NCBI RefSeq assembly: GCF_001870735.1
Contig: NZ_MORL01000014.1
Coordinates: forward strand, 62,001-126,000
DNA length: 64,000 bases
Source: Arsenicibacter rosenii
Lineage (GTDB): Bacteria > Bacteroidota > Bacteroidia > Cytophagales > Spirosomataceae
Direction: 5' to 3'
The notes under the pieces are model-generated. The model did not search any database, was not told the origin of the DNA, and saw only the letters and a list, made by a program, of their open reading frames with translations. The translations under genes were made by a program, and so were the position numbers. Shown here piece by piece: positions 26,598-34,530 of this stretch (position 1 is the first letter of the stretch; the number at the start of each line of letters is the position of its first letter).

Positions 26598-27020
26598 TTA
26601 ATATTTCTCGATCAGTTTACGTTGCATAAACCATTCGGGGTGATCTAATTCGGTAAAGCCAAACTGCGCATACAGCGTATGGGCGTCGCGCGTGGCCAGT
26701 ACCCACCGGCGCAGGCCCTGAAGGGTCGGCCAGCCGGAAATGGTTTCCATCAGGTACTTCGATAGCCCTTTACCACGGTGTTCGGCCACGATGAATACAT
26801 CAGATAGATAGGCAAATGTAGCTTCGTCCGTAATCACGCGGGCATAGCCAACCTGCTCTTCGCCGTGATACACGCCGAAACACAGTGCGCCTTGAATAGC
26901 GCGTTCGACAATGTCCATCGGGATATTTTGCGCCCAATATGAATCCTGGCTCAGAAACCGGTGAATCAGGGTGCGGTTCAGCCGCGACTTATCGGTGCTG
27001 ATTGTATACGCGTTTTCCAT
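26598..27020 (-). CDS. GNAT-family N-acetyltransferase inside the his operon
   Basis: A 140-residue GNAT protein. The acetyl-CoA-binding motif A is seen in [20 protein letters not shown] (V-x-x-x-x-R-G-x-G). The C-terminus has [20 protein letters not shown], typical of small free-standing GNATs with an unknown amine substrate. It sits between hisA (11 bp) and hisF (4 bp) in the same orientation, so it should be co-transcribed with them. A link to histidine metabolism is plausible from position only. Confidence 0.88.
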   Translation of the reverse strand: MENAYTISTDKSRLNRTLIHRFLSQDSYWAQNIPMDIVERAIQGALCFGVYHGEEQVGYARVITDEATFAYLSDVFIVAEHRGKGLSKYLMETISGWPTLQGLRRWVLATRDAHTLYAQFGFTELDHPEWFMQRKLIEKY

Positions 27021-27031
27021 TGTCCGGCAGC

Positions 27032-27754
27032 TCAGGGGTTAGAAAACTGCATCAGTTGTTTCAGCGTCACGCGGCCCTCGTAAATTGCTTTACCGACAAT
27101 GACACCAAAGAGGTTCATTTCGGCCAGTTTTTCGATATCGTCCATGTTGCTGACACCACCGCTGGCAATGATGTGGAGGGCTTCGCCCCGCTCCTGCAAA
27201 TTCTTGTACAGGTCGAATGACGGCCCCTGCAATAACCCGTCCTTGGCAACATCGGTACTGATCACGTAACGGGCACCTTTTTCCATCCACTGCTCCACAA
27301 AGTCGTAAACCCAGACTTCGGTTGCTTCTTCCCAGCCGCTGACGGCGATTTTTTCGTTGCGGGCATCGGCACCCAGAATGATGGCTTCGGCGCCGTATTC
27401 TTTCAGCCACTGTTCAAACAAGTCGGGCTTTTTAACGGCGATACTGCCGCCGGTGACCTGTTTCGCCCCGCTGTTAAACACAATCCGCAGGTCGTCGTCA
27501 GACTGAACACCGCCGCCGAAATCAATGTGAAGCTTTGTTTTTGTCGCAATGGTTTCGAGCACCTTCCAGTTGATTACCCGCTTTTCTTTTGCCCCGTCAA
27601 GGTCGACCAGGTGCAGTCGGGTCAGACCGGCATCTTCAAACTGTTGAGCCACTTCGAGCGGGCGGGCATTGTATTCTTTTTTCTGGTTGTAGTCGCCCTG
27701 CGTCAGCCGGACGGCTTTGCCTTCGATCAGGTCGATAGCCGGAATAATGTACAT
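27032..27754 (-). CDS. hisA: phosphoribosylformimino-5-aminoimidazole carboxamide ribotide isomerase
   Basis: A 240-residue HisA that converts ProFAR to PRFAR. The TIM-barrel half-repeats are visible as MYIIPAIDLIEGKAVRLTQG, HLVDLDGAKEKRVINW, HIDFGGGVQSDDDLR and ISTDVAKDGLLQGPSFDLYK. The catalytic Asp pair fits IPAIDL (residue 8) and STDVAKDG. Length is normal. It is the second enzyme gene of the operon, 33 bp after hisH, and its product is the substrate of HisF/HisH. Confidence 0.96.
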   Translation of the reverse strand: MYIIPAIDLIEGKAVRLTQGDYNQKKEYNARPLEVAQQFEDAGLTRLHLVDLDGAKEKRVINWKVLETIATKTKLHIDFGGGVQSDDDLRIVFNSGAKQVTGGSIAVKKPDLFEQWLKEYGAEAIILGADARNEKIAVSGWEEATEVWVYDFVEQWMEKGARYVISTDVAKDGLLQGPSFDLYKNLQERGEALHIIASGGVSNMDDIEKLAEMNLFGVIVGKAIYEGRVTLKQLMQFSNP

Positions 27755-27787
27755 AATCGGTAGGCCGGAACGGGGTTCCGGACAAGG

Positions 27788-28375
27788 TTATAATGTCAGG
27801 AAGTTCTCTAAAATACGTTGACCAACGTTGCCGCTGATTTCGGCGTGAAACTGGGCGGCGTAAAAATTATCTTTCTGGAGCATGGCGCTGAATGGCCGGC
27901 CATAGTCGCAGGTGGCCACCGTGTAATCGCAGACGTCAGCGCAGTAGCTGTGCACGAAATACATAAACGCGTTTTCGGGCAGGCCTTTCGTAAGCGGCCC
28001 TTTCAGGTCATTGATGTTGTTCCAGCCGACATGCGGTACTTTCAGCCCAAGGTCGCCCGGAAAGCGGCGGATATCCACATCGAACACTCCCATACAGGTT
28101 GTATCGTTTTCTTCCGAATACCGGCAGAGCAGCTGCATGCCGATGCATGTACCGAGCACGGGCTGTTTCAGGGACGGGATGAGCTTATCCAGGCCCCTTG
28201 CCCGTAAATATGCCATGGCCGTACTGGCCTCCCCGACGCCGGGAAAGATGACTTTATCCGCCGAGCGGATTTCGGCCTCATCGTCGGTGAGCAGGTAGCT
28301 GGCCCCGATCCGGTCGAGGGCATACATCACCGACTGCACATTGCCCGCATTGTACTTAATGATAACGGTTTTCAT
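27788..28375 (-). CDS. hisH: imidazole glycerol phosphate synthase glutaminase subunit
   Basis: A 195-residue class I glutamine amidotransferase. The nucleophile elbow is LGTCIGMQLLC and the His/Glu pair is in QFHAEISG (usually QFHPEKSG; the catalytic H and E are kept). The ATG at 28375 (MKTVIIKYNAGNVQSVMYAL) was chosen because relatives start there. A longer frame to 28468 would read through the attenuator. It is the first structural gene behind the his leader, and its start codon lies directly after the terminator T-run. Confidence 0.96.
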   Translation of the reverse strand: MKTVIIKYNAGNVQSVMYALDRIGASYLLTDDEAEIRSADKVIFPGVGEASTAMAYLRARGLDKLIPSLKQPVLGTCIGMQLLCRYSEENDTTCMGVFDVDIRRFPGDLGLKVPHVGWNNINDLKGPLTKGLPENAFMYFVHSYCADVCDYTVATCDYGRPFSAMLQKDNFYAAQFHAEISGNVGQRILENFLTL

Positions 28376-28385
28376 GAAAAAGCAA

Positions 28386-28414
28386 ACGCCCGACTCTTCG
28401 GCAGAATCGGGCGT
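28386..28414 (-). terminator. attenuator terminator before hisH
   Basis: An 8-bp GC-rich stem with a 13-nt loop, then a T-rich tract (28385-28376) on the minus strand. The hisH start codon follows at once (28375). Confidence 0.75.
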
Positions 28415-28483
28415 CGTGTTATATCGTGTCGTGTTCGTAGTTACATCTTCGGTTAACGACAAAAACAATCCGTCCTGCCTGCA

Positions 28484-28531
28484 TTAGTATGCGACATGAC
28501 GATGATGACGGATTTTTTTGCTGATAAACAT
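28484..28531 (-). CDS. hisL: histidine operon leader peptide
   Basis: A 15-codon ORF, MFISKKIRHHRHVAY, with three His codons in a run of four (CAT CAT CGT CAT). It begins 4 nt after the -7 element, so its ATG is at or next to the expected transcription start and the message may be leaderless. It lies upstream of a pause hairpin and terminator in front of hisH. Family knowledge: ribosome stalling at His codons when charged tRNA-His is scarce disrupts the pause hairpin and permits read-through. The small size means it rests on context, which is strong. Confidence 0.8.
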   Translation of the reverse strand: MFISKKIRHHRHVAY

Positions 28532-28535
28532 AGAA

Positions 28536-28566
28536 CAAAAGTATAGATAACGAATTAAAAAGCCAA
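28536..28566 (-). promoter_or_regulatory. his operon promoter
   Basis: On the minus strand, TTG (28566-28564), a 20-bp spacer, then TACTTTTG (28543-28536), an exact match to the Bacteroidota -7 consensus TAnnTTTG. It is packed between the stop codon of the upstream aminotransferase gene and the hisL start. Confidence 0.7.
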
Positions 28567-28567
28567 A

Positions 28568-29392
28568 TTACCACCTGGTCACCAGCTCGTTGAACTGGCT
28601 CAGCAGCCAGGCTGATTTCGGGCCGGGCTTGCTGTCGGCTATCGTCAGGTCACCCACTTGAACAATCGGTAGCACCTTCTTGGTCGAGCTGGTCGTAAAG
28701 GCCTCGTCGGCATCATATAATTCCGACAGCAGTACGGGGCGCTCTTCAACCTCAAAATCAGTACGGGCCAGCTGGATAACCGTCCGGCGGGTAATACCCC
28801 GCAGGATATGGCGGTCGGGTGTGATGAGCTTTTCGCCTTTAACAATAAAGAAGTTACTACGACTCAGCTCACTGATCTCACCGTCTTTGCAGAAAAGTAC
28901 ATCCTGTGCACCGGCCGCCCGAATTTCATCGGCCAGTAAAATCAGCCGCTTGTAATCGGTGCTTTTTACTTCGGCCATTTCGCGGACATACTCATCCAGA
29001 ATCACCCGGATACCATCCGCATATTGCTGCGGGGCCGTCGGATGAATGTCTTCCGACATAATCAGCAGGTTCGGTTTCCGGATGGTGATGCTGTCGGGAG
29101 CATAGCCGCCGGTCATCACAAACCGGAGCGCTACATCGGGCTGACCACTGCGTTCGATCAGGTCCATAACAATCTGATAGCCTTCTTCCTTTGTAATGGG
29201 CAAAGGCAGATGCATGCACATGGCAGAATTGGCAAAGCGTTCCCAGTACCAGTCCCATTGAAACGGCCGGCCGTTATAGGTCAGAAAATAGTCGAATAAG
29301 CCGTAGCCGCGCAGCAGGCTCAGATCGGTTACCCCAACACCAATTTGATCGGCGGGGAGCACCGTGCCATTGAAATAACCAAAATGTGTCAT
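28568..29392 (-). CDS. class IV PLP-dependent aminotransferase
   Basis: A 274-residue fold-type IV aminotransferase (branched-chain / D-amino-acid aminotransferase and ADC-lyase superfamily). The PLP lysine is likely the K in STDYKRLILLADEIRAAGAQ. Other family parts are LLRGYGLFDYFLTYNGRPF near the N-terminus and GEISELSRSNFFIVKGEKLI followed by TPDRHILRGITRRTVIQLA. The specific substrate cannot be read from sequence; IlvE-like or D-alanine transaminase activity are both possible. It is co-directional with his genes but upstream of their promoter. Confidence 0.9.
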   Translation of the reverse strand: MTHFGYFNGTVLPADQIGVGVTDLSLLRGYGLFDYFLTYNGRPFQWDWYWERFANSAMCMHLPLPITKEEGYQIVMDLIERSGQPDVALRFVMTGGYAPDSITIRKPNLLIMSEDIHPTAPQQYADGIRVILDEYVREMAEVKSTDYKRLILLADEIRAAGAQDVLFCKDGEISELSRSNFFIVKGEKLITPDRHILRGITRRTVIQLARTDFEVEERPVLLSELYDADEAFTTSSTKKVLPIVQVGDLTIADSKPGPKSAWLLSQFNELVTRW

Positions 29393-29464
29393 TACTCAGA
29401 TCGTCAGGTTGTCTGGCACAAAGATAATGCCTTGAGCGAAGAGACAGGCGGGATTCTGAGCGAA

Positions 29465-30601
29465 CTATTCGTGAGGTGTCGGGAAAAAGAGGGTAAATGT
29501 AGTCCCCTGGCCCGGTATACTGTCGACGGCGATGGTACCGCCGTGGTTTTCGACAACCCGCTTACAAATGGCCAGACCGATACCGGTTCCTTTATACTGG
29601 CTTGCCGAATTGAGCCGCTGAAACATTTTAAAGATCTGGTCTTTATACTGGCTTTCGAAGCCAATGCCGTTGTCAGCTACCTGAATGGTGTGGCCGTCGG
29701 GGGCGGTCCTGACCGTTATCCGGATGACGGGGAAGTTGTCGGTTGCCTGAAACTTAAGGGCGTTCGACAGCAGGTTCTGAAAAAGTTGCTGAAGCTGAAA
29801 ACGGCTGCCCCGCAAATCTGGTAGGGGTTCAATGAGTAACTGTGCCTTTTTTTCCTGGATGCTCTCGTCCAGGTCGTTTAGTACAGTAGTCAGAACGTCG
29901 TTCAGGCTGACAAGGTCAAAGGGTTGCCGGGCGTTATTGACCTGTGAATAGGTAAGCAGGTCTCTGATGAGTGTCTGCATCCGGCCGGTTGCTGCCTGCA
30001 TGCGGTCAATCAAATCTTTGCCGGAATCGTTCAGCAAGTCGGCTTGCTGCGCTTTCAGCAGGTCGCCGAATGCCTGAATTTTGCGGAGTGGTTCCTGCAG
30101 GTCGTGCGAGGCAATGTAGGCAAACGACTCCAGTTCCTGATTGATTTGCCTGAGTTCGGCATTGGCAGCCGTCAACTGAATTGACTGCTGCCGATACCGT
30201 TCCTCACTTTCCCGGAGGGCTTGTTCGGCCCGCCGGCGCTCCGTCAGATCACGGGTGACTTTGGCGAAGCCGACGTGCCGGTTTTGCTGATCGAACAGGG
30301 CCGTGATGACTACATTGGCCCAGAATCGTGTACCATCCTTACGAAGCCGCCACCCTTCTTCTTCATACTTTCCGGTCCGGACCGCATGTTCCAGTTCAAA
30401 GGGTGGTTTACCGGCATCAAGGTCTTCCGGAGTATAAAAAACGGAAAAGTGCTTTCCCAGAATTTCTGCTTCTTCGTAGCCTTTGATACGGCGTGCGCCT
30501 TCATTCCAGCTTGAAATATGCCCTGTCGGATCCAGCATAAAAATGCCGTAATCCTTCACACTGGCAATTAACAGATGAAAATCGACGTCGTTCATAACCA
30601 T
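29465..30601 (-). CDS. PAS domain sensor histidine kinase
   Basis: A 378-residue soluble-looking kinase. A PAS/PAC domain covers about residues 5-130 ([23 protein letters not shown] part [20 protein letters not shown]), followed by a coiled coil. The DHp H-box is [20 protein letters not shown], with the phospho-accepting His, and the ATPase boxes are N ([13 protein letters not shown]), G1 (VADNGIGFE) and G2 ([18 protein letters not shown]). There are no membrane segments, so it senses a cytoplasmic signal. No response regulator is adjacent, so it is an orphan kinase here. An ATG at 30595 is an alternative start. Confidence 0.93.
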   Translation of the reverse strand: MVMNDVDFHLLIASVKDYGIFMLDPTGHISSWNEGARRIKGYEEAEILGKHFSVFYTPEDLDAGKPPFELEHAVRTGKYEEEGWRLRKDGTRFWANVVITALFDQQNRHVGFAKVTRDLTERRRAEQALRESEERYRQQSIQLTAANAELRQINQELESFAYIASHDLQEPLRKIQAFGDLLKAQQADLLNDSGKDLIDRMQAATGRMQTLIRDLLTYSQVNNARQPFDLVSLNDVLTTVLNDLDESIQEKKAQLLIEPLPDLRGSRFQLQQLFQNLLSNALKFQATDNFPVIRITVRTAPDGHTIQVADNGIGFESQYKDQIFKMFQRLNSASQYKGTGIGLAICKRVVENHGGTIAVDSIPGQGTTFTLFFPTPHE

Positions 30602-30613
30602 GGTACAGCCCGG

Positions 30614-32281
30614 CTAACCGAGTTTTTTGTATTTGATGCGTTTCGGGGTTGCGTCCGAACCAAGCCGTTTCCGGCGGTTTTCTTCGTATTCCGAGAAGTT
30701 GCCTTCAAACCAGTATACCTGCGAATCGCCCTCGAAGGCCAGAATATGCGTGGCAATCCGGTCGAGGAACCAACGGTCGTGAGAGATAACTACCGCACAA
30801 CCGGCAAAGTTTTCCAGACCTTCTTCAAGGGCCCGCAACGTGTTTACGTCGAGGTCGTTGGTCGGTTCATCAAGCAGCAGCAGGTTAGCGCCTTCTTTCA
30901 GGGTCATGGCCAGGTGTACCCGGTTGCGTTCTCCGCCTGACAGGGTTCCGATTTTCTTCTCCTGGTCGGCACCGGCAAAGTTGAAGCGGCTGACATACGC
31001 ACGGGCATTGGCTTGTTTACCGCCGAGCATAATCCAGTCGTTGCCGCCCGATATGGTCTCATACACCGATTTTGCCGAATCGAGGTTATCGTGGCTTTGA
31101 TCAACGTAGGCCCACTGCACGGTTTCTCCAACGTCGAATGTACCCGAATCCGGCTTTTCCTGGCCGGTAATGAGGCGGAATAACGTTGTTTTACCCGCAC
31201 CGTTGGGTCCGATGATGCCCACAATACCACCCTGCGGCAGCGCAAACTCAAGGTTTTCAAACAGAATCCGGTCGCCGAAGGCTTTCGACACGCCATGGGC
31301 TTCGATGACTTTGGTACCCAGGCGCGGCCCGGCCGGAATAAAGATTTCGAGCTTTTCTTCTTTCTGACGCGTTTCTTCGCTCATCAGTTTTTCGTAGGCA
31401 CCCAGACGGGCTTTCGATTTAGCCTGACGCGCTTTCGGGGCCATCCGGACCCACTCCAGCTCGCGCTGTAAGGTTTTCTGGCGTTTCGATTCCGATTTCT
31501 CCTCTTTTGCCAGCCGGTTTTGTTTCTGCTCCAGCCATGAAGAGTAATTACCTTTCCACGGGATACCTTCGCCCCGGTCGAGTTCCAGAATCCAGCCGGC
31601 AACGTTATCGAGGAAATAACGGTCGTGGGTAACGGCGATAACGGTTCCTTTATATTGACGCAGGTGTTCTTCCAGCCACAATACCGATTCGGCATCGAGG
31701 TGGTTGGTCGGTTCGTCGAGCAGCAGCACGTCGGGCTCCTGCAACAGCAGGCGGCACAGGGCTACGCGGCGTTTTTCACCACCGGAAAGGTTTGCGATCA
31801 GGGCATCCGACGGCGGGGTACGCAGGGCGTCCATCGCGCGTTCGAGCCGTGTGTCAAGCTCCCACGCATTGTAGTGGTCCAGTTTTTCCTGTACCTCCGA
31901 CTGGCGGGCAATCAGTTTGTCGAAATCAGCATCCGGGTCGCCGAAAGCTTCGTTGATCTGATCGAATTCTTTTAAAAGGTCAACAATTTGCTGTACCCCT
32001 TCTTCAACGACCTCCTTTACGGTTTTGGCCGGATCGAGCTGGGGCTCTTGTTCCAGTAAACCAACAGAGTATCCGGGAGAGAAAACTACTTCTCCGTTGT
32101 AGTTCTTGTCGACACCGGCGATAATGCGGAGCAAGGTGGACTTTCCGGAGCCATTCAGGCCCAAAACGCCAATTTTTGCGCCGTAAAAGAAGGAAAGGTA
32201 TATATTCTTTAGGATTTGTCGGTTGGGCGGAATAATTTTACTGACACCCGCCATCGAAAATATAATGGTTTCTTGGCTCAT
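30614..32281 (-). CDS. ettA: energy-dependent translational throttle protein EttA
   Basis: A 555-residue ABC-F ATPase, the exact length of E. coli EttA, with two ABC domains. Walker A: GLNGSGKSTLLR and GPNGAGKTTLFR. Signatures: LSGGEKRRVALCR and LSGGERNRVHLAM. Walker B: VLLLDEPTNHLDAES and LLLLDEPTNDLDVNT. The linker reads GILEL...RGEGIPWKGNYSSWLEQK in the usual place and the C-terminus is KRIKYKKLG. EttA binds the ribosomal E site and gates initiation by ATP/ADP ratio. The ATG at 32281 (MSQETIIFSMAGVSKIIPPN) matches family starts; nine more codons upstream are possible but unlikely. Confidence 0.96.
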   Translation of the reverse strand: MSQETIIFSMAGVSKIIPPNRQILKNIYLSFFYGAKIGVLGLNGSGKSTLLRIIAGVDKNYNGEVVFSPGYSVGLLEQEPQLDPAKTVKEVVEEGVQQIVDLLKEFDQINEAFGDPDADFDKLIARQSEVQEKLDHYNAWELDTRLERAMDALRTPPSDALIANLSGGEKRRVALCRLLLQEPDVLLLDEPTNHLDAESVLWLEEHLRQYKGTVIAVTHDRYFLDNVAGWILELDRGEGIPWKGNYSSWLEQKQNRLAKEEKSESKRQKTLQRELEWVRMAPKARQAKSKARLGAYEKLMSEETRQKEEKLEIFIPAGPRLGTKVIEAHGVSKAFGDRILFENLEFALPQGGIVGIIGPNGAGKTTLFRLITGQEKPDSGTFDVGETVQWAYVDQSHDNLDSAKSVYETISGGNDWIMLGGKQANARAYVSRFNFAGADQEKKIGTLSGGERNRVHLAMTLKEGANLLLLDEPTNDLDVNTLRALEEGLENFAGCAVVISHDRWFLDRIATHILAFEGDSQVYWFEGNFSEYEENRRKRLGSDATPKRIKYKKLG

Positions 32282-32299
32282 TATTTGTATGTAATTTTG
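32273..32299 (+). promoter_or_regulatory. putative promoter of the DUF349 gene
   Basis: TAATTTTG (32292-32299) is an exact TAnnTTTG element with TTG at 32273-32275 (16-bp spacer, slightly short). It lies 55 bp before the ATG at 32355 and overlaps the ettA start on the other strand. Confidence 0.45.
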
Positions 32300-32354
32300 T
32301 GGTGGCAAATATCTATAAATAAACCCAATGCTCAGCCTTAACTGAGGTTAAATA

Positions 32355-33632
32355 ATGGAAACCGCTTCATTGGTAGACGAATACGGTTACGTCAAAGACG
32401 GAAAGGTATTTTTAAAGGGCTACCTCGACTATCCAGACCGCCAGATTGGCGAAGTGAAACGAACAGAGCAGGAAGCGCTCGATTACTTTAAGAACCGCTT
32501 CATTATTGCTCAAAACAAGGTTAACCAATTAGAACAGGAGATCGAAGAGGCTCAGAACAAAGGCTCTTACCTGACTAAGTTGGTGCAACTTCGGAAAAAG
32601 CTGATTGGCTTTGACGCCATCGGTGACTTTGTGCCGCTGCTCGAGCGGCTCGATGCGCAGGAGACGTATCTGACGGAACTCATCCGGACAAATCAGCTCA
32701 AGAATCTTGAGATCAAGCGGGCGTTGCTGGGCGAAACTGAACCCCTGGCAGCCAGCGACGACTGGAAAGATACGGCTGATAAGTTGCAGGACATCAAGCA
32801 GAAATGGATCAAAACCGGCCCGGTCGACAAAGAACTGGATGCTGAGGTAGAAGGTCGTTTCCAGGAGTTGCTCGATAACTTCTTCCAGCGTCGCCGCGAG
32901 TTCTTCAACGAGCAGAACAAGATTATTCAGGAACGTCTGGATCAGTATGACCATCTGATCCGGCTGGCTTTCCGGGCAAACCGGAATCCGGATGTCGATG
33001 CTGCCTACCGTGAGGTCCGGCAACTGCAGAATGCGTGGAAGCTGATTGGTGAGGTGCCGATTAAAAAAAGCGGTAAACTGTACAAACAGTTTAAAAAAGC
33101 GACAACGCTGGTATATACCCGCTACAATGATGCCAAAGGCATCGTTATCCAGAAACGGGTTGATCCGCGGATCGAAGCACAGACACGCATGGTGGAAGAA
33201 GCCGAGCGTCTTGCAAAATCAAGCGATATATTTGCTGCTGCAGAACGGGCAAAAGTCTTACTTAACAGCTGGAAAGAAATCAAAATTCCGCCTAAAAATC
33301 AGGATCGTCAGTTAAACGAGCGGTTCCGGTCGGCGTGTGATAAGATTTTTGAGCTGAGTTATTTAGGGCGTGTACTGTCACGGAAGTATCCTGCCTTCTC
33401 CCTGAAAAGTGTTGCAGAACAGCTTCGGACAAAAATCCGTGAAATGGAGTACCTCGTTCGCCGTGAAAAAAGTGACCTGCAATTTGCCTTACAGGATGCC
33501 GAACATCTTGACCCGAATAAGCTTGAAGACAAGCAGATTCTGAACAAGATAAATACGCAGAAACGTAAAATTGCAATGAAAGAAACCATCCTGATAGAGT
33601 TTCAGAAAGAATTAACAGATATGGGCTATTAA
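32355..33632 (+). CDS. DUF349 domain-containing protein
   Basis: A 425-residue, highly charged, helical protein with consecutive DUF349 repeats: segments with W near the start and R/K-rich helices, for example DDWKDTADKLQDIKQKWIKT followed by GPVDKELDAEVEGRFQELLD, and PDVDAAYREVRQLQNAWKLI. Mostly coiled coil, with no signal peptide or membrane helix. DUF349 proteins are widespread in Bacteroidota and of unclear function; RNA or ribosome association has been suggested for relatives. A rho-independent terminator follows. Confidence 0.9.
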   Translation: METASLVDEYGYVKDGKVFLKGYLDYPDRQIGEVKRTEQEALDYFKNRFIIAQNKVNQLEQEIEEAQNKGSYLTKLVQLRKKLIGFDAIGDFVPLLERLDAQETYLTELIRTNQLKNLEIKRALLGETEPLAASDDWKDTADKLQDIKQKWIKTGPVDKELDAEVEGRFQELLDNFFQRRREFFNEQNKIIQERLDQYDHLIRLAFRANRNPDVDAAYREVRQLQNAWKLIGEVPIKKSGKLYKQFKKATTLVYTRYNDAKGIVIQKRVDPRIEAQTRMVEEAERLAKSSDIFAAAERAKVLLNSWKEIKIPPKNQDRQLNERFRSACDKIFELSYLGRVLSRKYPAFSLKSVAEQLRTKIREMEYLVRREKSDLQFALQDAEHLDPNKLEDKQILNKINTQKRKIAMKETILIEFQKELTDMGY

Positions 33633-33652
33633 TTAGCCGGTTTTTATTGGTC

Positions 33653-33690
33653 AGGCGGCTGTTTCTCCGGAAAAGCCGCCTGTCTTTATT
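33653..33690 (+). terminator. rho-independent terminator after the DUF349 gene
   Basis: CAGGCGGCT (33653-33661) and AGCCGCCTG (33674-33682) form a 9-bp stem, followed by TCTTTATT. It ends 23 bp before the next start codon. Confidence 0.75.
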
Positions 33691-33712
33691 TACGCTAGAT
33701 CATCATTTAGAC

Positions 33713-34039
33713 ATGACAATCCGCGAATCACAGGACGTTGTAGATAACTGGATAAAAACAGTCGGTGTCCGCTATTTTAACGAGCTGACGAATATGGCTA
33801 TTCTGACCGAAGAAGTCGGAGAATTAGCCCGGATTATGGCCCGCCGCTATGGGGAGCAATCCGAAAAGGAATCGGATAAAAACCGCGATCTGGGCGACGA
33901 AATGGCCGATGTGTTATGGGTGCTGATCTGTCTGGCCAATCAAACCGGGGTGGATTTAACAGAAGCGTTTTCGAAAAACCTGGACAAGAAAAACATCCGG
34001 GATAAAACCCGCCATCTGGATAACCCTAAATTACAATAA
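33713..34039 (+). CDS. MazG-like nucleotide pyrophosphohydrolase
   Basis: A 108-residue MazG-family protein, probably a dNTP/NTP pyrophosphohydrolase acting in nucleotide-pool cleaning. The Mg2+-binding helices are seen as LTEEVGELARIMARRYGE (EExxE) and DLGDEMADVLWVLICLA (ExxD). The ATG at 33713 (MTIRESQDVVDNWIKTVGVR) was chosen over an in-frame codon at 33647 that would read through the upstream terminator. A length of about 105-115 residues is usual for the single-domain branch. The substrate is not readable from sequence. Confidence 0.9.
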   Translation: MTIRESQDVVDNWIKTVGVRYFNELTNMAILTEEVGELARIMARRYGEQSEKESDKNRDLGDEMADVLWVLICLANQTGVDLTEAFSKNLDKKNIRDKTRHLDNPKLQ

Positions 34040-34196
34040 GTATAGTATTCTCAGCTGGTTAGCAATCAGGGTATGCAGGGCTCAGGAGTAATAAACTAAC
34101 ATCAGAAAAAAAGTAGTCAAACAATTCAGGTATAGCCTTGTTAATGGCGTTAAAAATAGTTTGATTGCATCATGCAAGATTTTTTGAAAAAAGAAC

Positions 34197-34223
34197 TTGG
34201 ATATGTAATTTTTTTTACTTTTG
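34197..34223 (+). promoter_or_regulatory. putative promoter of the DUF2795 gene
   Basis: TACTTTTG (34216-34223) matches TAnnTTTG exactly, with TTG at 34197-34199 (16-bp spacer). It lies 37 bp before ATG 34261. Otherwise 34040-34260 shows AT-rich sequence and no gene. Confidence 0.5.
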
Positions 34224-34260
34224 CAGCCTTATAAATTTAGAGACTAAACGAACAATTACT

Positions 34261-34482
34261 ATGTACTGGACTCTTGAACTAGCATCGTACTTGGAAGACG
34301 CACCGTGGCCGGCAACAAAAGACGAGCTGATCGATTATTCTATCCGCTCAGGTGCCCCACTCGAAGTTGTTGAAAACCTGCAGGAACTCGAAGACGACGG
34401 ACAACCTTACGAAAGCATTGAAGAGATTTGGCCTGATTATCCGACGAAAGACGACTTCTTCTTCAACGAAGATGAGTACTGA
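34261..34482 (+). CDS. DUF2795 domain-containing small acidic protein
   Basis: A 73-residue acidic protein (MYWTLELASYLEDAPWPATK at the start, ending in DDFFFNEDEY). The helix-loop layout, with PATKDELIDYSIRSGAPLEV followed by VENLQELEDDGQPYESIEEI, fits the DUF2795 family, found as small single-copy genes across Bacteroidota. It has its own exact -7 element and a terminator, so it is monocistronic and perhaps well expressed. The function is unknown. Confidence 0.88.
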   Translation: MYWTLELASYLEDAPWPATKDELIDYSIRSGAPLEVVENLQELEDDGQPYESIEEIWPDYPTKDDFFFNEDEY

Positions 34483-34501
34483 TCTGGTCTCAGGTAGTAT
34501 G

Positions 34502-34530
34502 AAAGGCATAGTCTAACCGGCTATGCCTTT
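34502..34530. terminator. bidirectional terminator overlapping the glpD stop
   Basis: AAAGGCATAG (34502-34511) and CTATGCCTTT (34521-34530) form a 10-bp stem with A- and T-rich flanks. The right arm contains the glpD stop codon (complement of CTA at 34521-34523), so it can end transcripts from both sides. Confidence 0.8.

Larger units (their letters stand above)
28376..28531 (-). promoter_or_regulatory. his operon attenuator region
   Basis: Read on the minus strand in order: the leader peptide ORF with its His codons; a pause hairpin in which AATCCGTC (28514-28507, inside the ORF) pairs exactly with GACGGATT (28474-28467); a spacer; and a terminator stem ACGCCCGA/TCGGGCGT (28414-28407 with 28393-28386) followed by TTTGCTTTTT just before the hisH ATG. 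A GGCAG in the pause-hairpin 3' flank can pair with CTGCC at the terminator, a possible antiterminator. This is the layout of classical transcription attenuation. Confidence 0.8.
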
